From Epiperipatus broadwayi (Eukaryota > Onychophora > Udeonychophora > Euonychophora > Peripatidae): 64,000 bases of DNA. Below the pieces are notes generated by a model, which saw only the letters and a program-made list of their open reading frames with translations, did no database searches and had not been told where the DNA came from. The position numbers were made by a program, and so were the translations under genes. The stretch is taken from assembly GCA_028023455.1 (NCBI GenBank), contig JAQFVV010000205.1, positions 184,001 through 248,000 on the forward strand, in the 5' to 3' direction. Each line of letters starts with the position of its first letter. Position 1 is the stretch's first letter. Below are positions 56,300 through 64,000 of this stretch, piece after piece.

Positions 56300-56770
56300 T
56301 GTATGATCACCATTTTTTATGCTTACACAAGTTGTTAAAATAGTAGTAACTTTTTCTATACAGTAGCCCCACCCAGTGCAAGATGTAATAATCAACGAAT
56401 GCTAGAAGATTTGTGTATCAAAATTCCTGCCTAATACCTACCTACTCATCCAATATCTTCAGACTAGTTTCTAGCTTATGATCTTCATCTGTGAGGAATC
56501 TTGGATCTGAGAGTACCACATATGGATCTATGGATTATGGCTTGTAGTTAACTAAAAAGTAAAAGATGGCTGCTGGATGCTTGCTATAGATTCAAAGATC
56601 TAGGTTCAATGTTCTCAGATCCAAGGATTCTCACTGATGAAGATCATAAGCTAGAAACTAATCTGGGGTTATTGGATAGTAGGCACTAGATAGAAATTTT
56701 AATGCACAAACCTTCTAGCATCAAATGATTATTATGGTTTGCACTAGGTGGCATTACAGACACAAGCAAT
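56300..56770. repeat. Family A palindromic copy
   Basis: A minus unit begins ATGTATGATCACC, TACAGTAGCCCCACC and extends to AGGAATCTTGGATCTGAG. A plus unit follows with GGCTGCTGGATGC, AGATCTAGGTTC, an intact core at 56628 and the outer arm GGTGGCATTACAG. The minus ribozyme reads CTGTGAGG in the TCATC region (CACAGATGA), so its core is mutated. Confidence 0.78.
56628..56669 (+). ncRNA. Hammerhead motif, family A
   Basis: TTCTCA, CTGATGA, stem II segment AGATCATAAGCTA (weak pairing), GAAA, A-CTAA-T, cleavage C, TGGGGT. Catalytic positions are intact, stem II has lost two pairs. Confidence 0.62.
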
Positions 56771-57019
56771 AACTATTATGTAAAATAAATATCTATGCTC
56801 TAGATATAAGAATAAATATAAGTACTTAGAATATAATTAAAGAAATATCTAAGAATGTCTAATAGATCCCTGAGTAAATAATGTATTATTTGTCGGAAGC
56901 TTCATTAATCTATTTACCACCCATATATGTTTAAAATTCATCAATTAAATTATTATATTGTGTGGTTTTTTTTTAAATATTAGACCTCAAAGTAAAAAAA
57001 AAATAAACAATTGAATAGT

Positions 57020-57130
57020 TTTATTGGTCAGAAATTCATAGAATGTTTAAGCTGGAAGTGCAAGAACTGGAATTGGTTTGAGGACCTTATGTTACAAAAT
57101 TCTACAACTGCCCCAAATCTCTAAGTTGAA
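57020..57130 (-). repeat. tRNA-derived SINE S1
   Basis: TTTATTGGTCAGAAATTCAT, AGAATGTTTAAGCTGG, AACTGGAATTGGTTTGAGG, AAAATTCTACAACTGCCCC in reverse orientation. Confidence 0.6.
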
Positions 57131-57289
57131 AAATTATTTAAAATTGCTAATAAAAACCTGGAAATTTAATTGGGGGAAAATAATTATATTCATTAACCTA
57201 CTCATTCAATATACTGAATATTTACTATAGTAAATAGAGGCATTAGGATTTTCAGTCTATATTTATCCTCCATTCCATCTCAATAAACC

Positions 57290-57780
57290 GATACACATGA
57301 CCGCACACTTGTAAAAAAGATAAATAATCCACAATATACCTATTTCATGCTGAACCAGTATTCATCAGTTGGACCAGATTTAATCTCTCACCCATATATA
57401 CAATCACTGCTCAGCTTATATTAACATAGCAATTTCTTAAGCTTTAATGGACCAGCTACAATCTTCCCACCCAATACTTTGAGCATTCTATTGTTGGTTT
57501 TTCAATGAAATGAATGATTGAATTGTTGGAAGGGTGTGACGATTGAAGTCTGTCCATTAAAGTTAAGGAATTGTTATCTTAATATAAGATGAGCACTGAT
57601 TGTATATATGGATGGGAGATTATGATCTGGTCCAACTGATAAGTGCTGGTTCTGCACAAAATACATATATTGTGGATCATTTATCTTTGTATTTTTCACA
57701 TGACATGTGGTCATGTGTATTAGTTGTTTGAGATGGAGTGAAGGATGAATAAAAAATTGGAAAATTCTATTCAAATACCT
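57290..57780. repeat. Family C palindrome
   Basis: The left minus unit (CCGATACACATGACCGCAC, ATTTCATGCTGAACCAG, TTCATCAGTTGGACCAG) mirrors the right plus unit (GAGCACTGATTGTATATATG, ATCTGGTCCAACTGATAAG, CATGTGGTCATGTG) around about 57490. The right ribozyme is mutated (CTGATAA and AAAA). Confidence 0.82.
57329..57372 (-). ncRNA. Hammerhead ribozyme, family C, complete core
   Basis: On the minus strand: CCAA, CTGATGA, stem II ATACTG-GTT-CAGCAT with five of six pairs, GAAA, mini stem III ATA-GG-TAT, cleavage A, TTGTGG. It is the only family C copy here with both CTGATGA and GAAA intact. Stem I is short. Confidence 0.7.
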
Positions 57781-57865
57781 CTATTTACTAATTATATTCA
57801 TTGTTTTTAAATAATTATTTACATGTTTAATTTTATACTTGTAAACATCATCATCATTATCCTCA

Positions 57866-58135
<270 letters not shown>

Positions 58136-58179
58136 AATGAAAGAAGTATGGAGATTATTAAAATAATTGAACCTTGACT

Positions 58180-58485
58180 GCCAAAGTCCACCATTATATC
58201 ATTGCAGATAGGACAAAATAATCAAATGATTTATAGCTTTGGAGTTCATAAGAAGTTCTAACACCAGAAATGATAGCTGAAGCCATGATCCATGAACTTT
58301 GAACTTCAGAATCCACTATTCAATCCCTGAATTAAACAAGATTAAAGAAATAATCTTGGTTTACTGCTCAGGAGTTTGCAACAAGAATTAGAAGTGAGGG
58401 AGCACAAATATGATCCACAAACCTTGACCTTCAAAGTCCATCACTCTGTTATTCAATTAAACCATGCAGAACATCTTTTAGAAGT
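58180..58485 (-). repeat. Three SINE S1 copies in a row
   Basis: Partial copy 58160-58205 (TTGAACCTTGACTGCCAAAG, TCCACCATTATATC). Second 58225-58345 (GCTTTGGAGTTCATAAGAAG, GAAGCCATGATCCATGAAC, CAGAATCCACTATTC). Third 58365-58475 (TGCTCAGGAGTTTGC, ATATGATCCACAAACC, CAAAGTCCATCACTC). All are in the same orientation. The triplet array resembles the trio at 6150-6600. Confidence 0.65.
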
Positions 58486-59229
58486 CGAGGGCATACAATT
58501 TGTGTATTTGCTGAGCTGTTGGTTATATTAAATGTAAACAAAAATGTATAGTAAGCAACTCTTAAATAGTCTATTGCAAGACAAAAGTATTTCTAATGAC
58601 CCTCCCCTTCCTTATAAAAGACTAGCAAAGTAGAAGACATGGTGTTGTTAAGAGGGAGGCAGAGAATACTTATAAAGCCTTGATTTTTCAGATCCAGACC
58701 ATAATGTCTACAACTAATATTGAGTGTTTAGGTAGGTTAGCAAAAAACCTTAAGCTTGATTAAAATCTAGAAAAAGATTCAATCTTTTATCTATCTCAGA
58801 TTCAAACCCTAAGTCAAAGGCCTAAAACACAGATGCATTATTACTGTCACCCAAGACAAATTCATATATAAAAAAATGGATAGAAAATGCATGATGTCTA
58901 CTATAAAGAAATATGAAACAGAGTGAATAAACAAATACTCATTATCCAATACAAAAGCATATAAATTTGGAAGGATATATAATTAATTACTAATTTGAAA
59001 GTTAACCCAAGTTTAATCTCTTTTTCTATCATAGCATATTTTTTTCTGCATCAATCCAGAAATTTTTTTAAATCTCTGCTTCCCTATCTCATACATATAT
59101 ATATATATATGAATATTCAATGTTGCTTACAAGTATCTATATTAAAAAAAATAAAGGATGAATAAGTACTTAGTAAAAATTTTAAAAGAATGGTTTATTC
59201 AATTTTGATATTTAGTTTTATCCTGGATA
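58486..59229. other. Non-coding DNA
   Basis: Nothing recognised apart from a (TA)n run near 59095-59110. Confidence 0.4.
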
Positions 59230-59239
59230 TCTTTGGACT

Positions 59240-59831
59240 ATGAAGTTGAATACATATGATGAGTTAGAAAAAGTTAACAGCTACAAATACCTTGGTCAGG
59301 TTATTATTACAGATGGAAACATAATGGATGAAATTAATCATAGAATTAAACTTTGTTGGAGTGCTTTTGGTAGAAATAACTTGATACTAAAAGGAAATAT
59401 GCCTATGTGTTTGAAAAGGAAGGTGTTTACTTATGGATCTGAGACTTGAACACTTAATAGAAGAGCAAAACAGAGACCTCAAACCACTCAGAGAAGTATG
59501 GAGAGATGCATGTTGGGAGTAACAAGAAGAGATTGAAAAAAATATATGCATAAGAGAACAAACAGGTGTGACTGATCTCATTGAAAAAATTAAAAGACTG
59601 AAGTGGAGTTGGGCTGGACATATTGCTAGAAGAGATGATAATAGATGGACAATTGAAATCTTAAACTAGATTCCAAGACACTGTAAAAGACTCAGAAAGA
59701 GACCACATGTGAGGTGGATGGATGAAATAAGAAAAGGTGCAGGGGTGATGTGGAGAAGAGAAGCTAAAGATCAGAGAAGGTGGATTGAACTTAAAGAGAC
59801 TTTCATCCTGCCGTGGATTGATAATGGTTGA
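59240..59831 (+). pseudogene. LINE2 3' end (best copy)
   Basis: Starts in frame with KVNSYKYLGQVIITDGN and RIKLCWSAFGRNNLILKGN, CLKRKVFTYGSET, then a stop in place of W. After a shift it reads TTQRSMERCMLGVTRRD, and then GVTDLIEKIKRLKWSWAGH, IARRDDNRWTIEILN, VRWMDEIRKGAGVMWRRE and AFI-type end LKETFILPWIDNG followed by TGA at 59829-59831. This is the C-terminal half of a non-LTR endonuclease-reverse transcriptase. Two or three frame breaks and two stops. The tail is TGATGATG, then ACT/ACC triplets. 5'-truncated at the YKYLG region. Confidence 0.88.
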
Positions 59832-60279
59832 TGATGATCATGATGACTAATTATGTATATTACTACTACCACTAATACCACTAATACTATTGCTGCCACT
59901 ACTACTACTATTAATATTATTATATGTAATTTTTATTTGAAAATTTATAATATTATATAGTTAATAAAAACAGGCTAGCAATAAATATAAAAGTTTCATA
60001 AATTATAAACGATAGATGTAATATTTATAAACAATATAGAAGGTTGATAAAATGAAACATTTATAATGGGAAATAAAATATTAACTAATAAATGCATTTG
60101 AGAAAATAATTGTCAAGATAAATAAACTTGGAATAAAATGCTATTTAGCAATAACAAAACATTACTTTTAACTTATATATATATATATATTGAATCAGAA
60201 AATCTTTAGAAAGTGACATATATGTGTATTATATATTTAATCTAATTAATTATTATCATAATGTATTTATTTAAATTAT

Positions 60280-60450
60280 AATTCAAGACATTGTAAAAGA
60301 CCTAGAGAAAGACCGTGTATGAGATGGATAAATAAAATAATAAAAATTTTTCGGTTGAGATGCCGTGGATTAAAAAAATTGGATTAAACTTGGAAAGACT
60401 TTCATCATGTGGTGGATTGATAATATTCATAATAATGATGATGATTGTGT
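60280..60450 (+). pseudogene. LINE2 extreme 3' end
   Basis: ATTCAAGACATTGTAAAAGA, CCTAGAGAAAGACC, GAGATGGATAAAT (MRWINK), GACTTTCATCATGTGG and TGGATTGATAAT match the last 55 codons and the tail at 59680-59831. It ends in ATAATGATGATGATTG. Confidence 0.8.
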
Positions 60451-60714
60451 TTGTTGCTGGAAATTTCAATTGCTCTGATCTGCACTTAGAAAACAATATT
60501 AAAAAAAGTATAGAATAAAGTAACATAAACAAAAATGATCTAAATATGATGCTGGATTTGATCCTATATGATGATGATGTGACACATATAAAAATTATTT
60601 AAATAAGATATTATATTAGATTCTACATAATGATGCATTTAAAGTAGTATATAAATTAGTATGTAAAGAAATATTACCTATAGATGAATATTATTCACCA
60701 CTAGAAATATGAAT

Positions 60715-61021
60715 AGATCAAATATATCACATGATCATCATTTCTTATACTTACACAAGCTGTTGAAGTAATGACAAGCTCTTCATACAGTAGTGCTGAC
60801 AAGTGCAAACCATAGTAACCAATAGATTCAAGAAAGTATGTGCACAAAATTCCTATCTAGTGCCTATTCATACAGTATCCTGAAACTAGTTTCTAGTTTC
60901 TCACTGATAAAAACCACATGCTAGAAAACAGTCTGGGGATATTGGATGAATGGGCAAAAAATAGTGATTTTATGCACAAATCTTATTGAATTCATTGATT
61001 ACTATGGTTTGCACTGAGAGG
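60715..61021. repeat. Family A copy, right arm joined to LINE3
   Basis: The left arm (ATCATCATTTCTTATAC, CTCTTCATACAGTAGTGC, TAGTGCCTATTCATACAG) meets the right arm (TTTCTCACTGATAAAAACC, CAGTCTGGGGATATTGG, ATTGATTACTATGG, TTTGCACTGAGAGGCAC). The right arm then stops where CTACTGTATGG should follow, and LINE3 begins. Either LINE3 inserted here or the arm was truncated. The ribozyme has CTGATAA and intact GAAA. Confidence 0.75.
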
Positions 61022-62302
61022 CACATAGAGTTTATCAAAAAGATGGGGATTAAATTTAATGAAGAAAAATCAAAAGTAATGATGATAAATGTTGGAGAAA
61101 AAGAAGGAAATTATTTTTTATTGGGGGATATAAAGTTAAATGTGATGAATAGGTATAACCAGTTGGGAATCATTTTAAATAATCAGAGAAATTGCTTGGA
61201 TGAATGGGGGGAAAAAAGATAAACGAAGCAAAGAAAAGAAAGGGACTGATAAATAAATTAGCAGTATTTTCATATTATAAATATGATAAAGCTAGAATTG
61301 TGTGGAAGGGGGTTGCAGTAGTAGGGTTAAGAAATGGTAATGATATGTTATGTGTTAATAAAGGGGTGTTAGATTAATTAGAAAAAGTAAAAGAGAAGTA
61401 GGAAAACATGCATTAGATGTAGATGTGTGGACAGAAAAGAAGGAAATTCAAGAAGAAATGGGATGATCAAGTTTTTATACGAGAGATGCAAAAAGCAAAA
61501 TAAAAATGTTCAGTAGATTGCAATTTATGGATAGTAAGAGAAGAGCTGAAGTAGTTTTTAAGTGAGTTACAAGTAAAAGACAGGCAACAAGATGGCGGAG
61601 AAATGTAATATGATAGCAGAAGATTTGGATAAAGATTTTATGTCAGTATATTTGTACAAAAGGTGGGATGATTGTGTTAGGAGGATTGTTGAGTGTTATA
61701 ATGGCAAAAAATGGGATAAAAGAATGAATGCATTAATAAAAAATAGAAATCTGGAGAAATGGAGAATTAGTATAGAGAGTAAAAAGAGTTTAAATATATA
61801 TAGAAGTAAACAGAATATTGAATGTGAGTTAATTTATGATAATAGCAAGGAAATCTGTTTACTGTTTAAGGCTCAAACAAGATCATTAACCACAAGGGAA
61901 TATACACATAAATGGAGAAATGTGGGTGATTTAGTCTGAAAGTTATGTAAGGAAGGCATGGAAAATATTAGATATCTGTTAATTGAATGCTTATACGCAG
62001 AAAGCGTACAAATAATGAAGTTGTGGAGAAATAAATATAAACAAAATGATTATACAGAAAGTAGATTCTTGAGTTTTTATGCTGGGTTTTGAAAAAGATA
62101 AGGGGATTTAGATATAAAGGTCATAGATTGGATAAAGGTAATGTGGAAATGGGATGGAGCACAATAGAGAAGAATATGGGATAAACTTAGGGTGGGGAAT
62201 GGAAAGAGGAGTTACGGTGGCTAGCAGGTTTCTCTGAGCATAGTGGCTGAGAGATTCCTGACTTCGATAAAGGAATAGCCATATCGCATCACATCACATC
62301 AC
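61022..62302 (+). pseudogene. LINE3 3' half with C-terminal zinc-knuckle (5'-truncated)
   Basis: Begins in the RT palm/thumb: KKMGIKFNEEKSKVMMIN (about 61037-61090), then a YNQLGIILN block (for YKYLG). In broken frames follow GVAVVGLRNG-like sequence (about 61310-61335), EEMG, and a 115-codon frame (61592-61939) with RWDDCVRRIVECYNGKKW, SKKSLNIYRSK, LIYDNSKEICLLFKAQT and REYTHKWRN. Then LCKEGMENIRYLLIEC: the zinc-knuckle has a TGA at its first cysteine and Tyr for His. The 3' end is GAGAGATTCCTGACTTCG and a CATCACATCACATCAC tail. I associate this protein type with arthropod and other invertebrate LINEs, but only from memory. Confidence 0.85.
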
Positions 62303-63579
62303 TGTTTAAACAGATCAAATATACAGAATAATAATAATAAATATAGACTGAAAAAAAAATTGAAAAAGTAATTATATTAAAATATATAAAGGTTTTAAAA
62401 GTTACGATTGGAATTTCTTAAACAGCTGTGTTGTGTTTATTATTATTAAACAACATTAGTGATATAAATGTTTTTAGAGAAAAAAAATCTGTTGACGTTT
62501 GTGATATTAGAAATCAAAATACATCAATCATTACTCAAGCAAATCATTAAAAATTTCATCGAATTTACGCACAGCATGGATTTATTATATATATAAGAAA
62601 AGACCATGTTATAGAAAATTTATTAAAACAAAAAAAACATTGTATTATAAAAATGAAATGGAAAAAGGAAAATTATATAAAAAAGTATAAGTTTATAAAA
62701 ATTATATTAAAAATTTGAAAATGTTTTTAAACTTCAACCTATACCATTTTGCGATTTTTTTAAAAAAACGCACAATAAACATGGGTTTCATATTTAATTA
62801 TACAATATAACTTTAAATAAACTCAACATTTTGCAAATATTTTATTAGTGAGACATCAAAAAATGCAACAGTTAATAAATGTAATAAAACAAAGTCTAAT
62901 AATCTATAGAAAATATACTTTTTCAATAAAAATCATATATTGATAAAATTCTGAAAGAGAAATGAAAAACAACTTAGAAATAAAGAGAATTTTAATTTGT
63001 ATAAAATTTCAACATTTATTCTGAAGGGATACTGCTAACTAATAGCATCTTTAACACAAAAATTATTACAGGCATCATTAGATAAAAAGATTTTTTTTTT
63101 TTTTTTTTTAGGAATTTATTTCGCGAGTATTGATGTGTAATAAGAAATGTGGATTTAATCAGTGAAGTATTGAATAGCTTCACGCTGTCAGATCTAACCA
63201 CTTCAGCTTCACCTATTTATATAGAAAGTAGGTTGAAGTAAAGAAGGTTCCCCTCTTTTCTTCCAAAATGTAAGCTTGTGGTTAAGACCTATAGAGGTCC
63301 CTACTATCGCATTTTTACGCGCATATTCTTGAGGTTACAGCCTTAGTAAATATTACTTATATACTTATTTACAAAAAATGTGTAAAAGATAATCTAAAGA
63401 ATTATAGAATCTATTTTACCAACGTTTTTTAAAATTTTTGAAAATTGTTTTTATTCAAAAATATAAAATGATAAAGATTATTCCAAAACCTTAACAGTTT
63501 GTGTTCAAATACCCTATAATAACATCTAAATTCCAAATATATAAATTATACTTGTATTCAAATATTAACATAGTTTTGA
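62303..63579. other. AT-rich non-coding DNA
   Basis: No gene or named repeat. T-run of about 20 at 63090-63109. The minus frame at 63016-63201 is not recognisable. Confidence 0.4.
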
Positions 63580-63995
63580 ACCAAAGAGGTCAATTATTAC
63601 TAACCTTGTAACAATTCAAGATCATATAATACTTTAAATCTTGGGGAAAGAATTGATGTCACATATCTAAACTTGTCTCATACATTTGATTTAGTCTGCC
63701 GTAAAGTGTTAATAATTAAACTTATCAATTTGAATATAAATATAGAAACAATTAATTGAATAGATTATTATTTAAAAGATTTAAGATTTACATTTATCTC
63801 GGTAGAATCTAGTAAAGTAATATGCGTCAATAAAGATATACCCCACAGAAAAGTGATCATGGCAACTAACATGTCCCAACTGCTGCAAACTCAAATGAAT
63901 ATTAGTGGTGGATAATCATCCTTCTGTACAACAGATAGGATTCCTTCCAAATGCTGTTTTTTCATAGTCCACAGATGGAAAGAGATTGTCATGGT
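63580..63995 (+). pseudogene. Non-LTR reverse transcriptase fragment, continues past the right edge
   Basis: In broken frames: SIITNL (for SCITNL), then LGKELMSHI or, in the parallel frame, GERIDVTYLNLSHTFDLV (motif A, YLDFSKAFD in relatives), RKVLIIKLINLNINIE, IDYYLKDL, and VICVNKDIPHRKVIMA in the place of the GVPQGSVLGP block. It resembles CR1/jockey-type RT and is strongly mutated (the catalytic Asp is Asn). It differs from the copy at 7108. Confidence 0.68.
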
Positions 63996-64000
63996 CAGTT

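Overview
This is a very AT-rich, gene-poor stretch of an animal genome, most likely an invertebrate. The evidence is the mix of decayed hAT, several non-LTR retrotransposon lineages, a Penelope-like GIY-YIG endonuclease, tRNA-derived SINEs, microsatellites and many fold-back repeats. The species cannot be named from the sequence. I found no convincing host protein-coding gene, rRNA or functional tRNA. Every coding trace I recognise belongs to a transposable element, and each carries at least one stop or frameshift or is truncated.

The main discovery is that most of the middle-repetitive DNA carries hammerhead self-cleaving ribozyme motifs (type I layout: CUGANGA, a closed stem II, GAAA, a tiny stem III, then U-H and the 3' strand of stem I). 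Four repeat families are involved. Family A has a unit of about 450 bp and about 14 recognisable loci plus older relatives. Family C has a unit of about 470 bp, at 21.5-23.2, 30.7 and 57.3 kb. Family D has a unit of about 355 bp, at 25.0-27.8, 39.5-40.2 and 47.7-48.1 kb. Family E is a single fold-back at 11.7-12.0 kb. Copies occur as head-to-tail tandems and as head-to-head palindromes. At least five family A loci are flanked by direct repeats of 9-14 bp of varying length. This architecture matches metazoan 'retrozymes', small non-autonomous retroelements that replicate through self-cleaved circular RNA and are thought to borrow Penelope-like element (PLE) machinery. A PLE 3' fragment with a GIY-YIG domain lies at the junction of family D units at 25.5-26.2 kb.

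Layout: 0-1 kb, 3' part of a hAT transposase pseudogene; 1-8.5 kb, SINEs, old family A relatives and a CR1/jockey-type reverse transcriptase pseudogene; 8.8-10.6 kb, family A tandem and palindrome; 11.7-19 kb, fold-back elements and a family A palindrome; 19-21 kb, tails of a non-LTR family (LINE2); 21.5-23.2 kb, family C palindrome; 25-27.8 kb, nest of family D, PLE and family A; 29.9-33.8 kb, SINEs and tails of two LINE families; 35.09-38.57 kb, a nearly full-length RTE/BovB-like element on the minus strand with a 15-bp target-site duplication; 38.9-40.4 kb, families A and D; 41-43.5 kb, a TIR element and a 53-bp minisatellite; 44.9-54.4 kb, families A and D with quiet DNA between; 54.8-58.5 kb, RTE tail, small hAT element, families A and C, and an ATT microsatellite; 59.2-64 kb, LINE2 and LINE3 tails, a truncated family A copy and another reverse transcriptase fragment.

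The likely division of labour is as follows. LINEs and the PLE supply or once supplied reverse transcriptase and endonuclease, the SINEs parasitise the LINEs, and the ribozyme repeats process their own tandem transcripts. That division is inference; the motifs themselves are read directly from the sequence.
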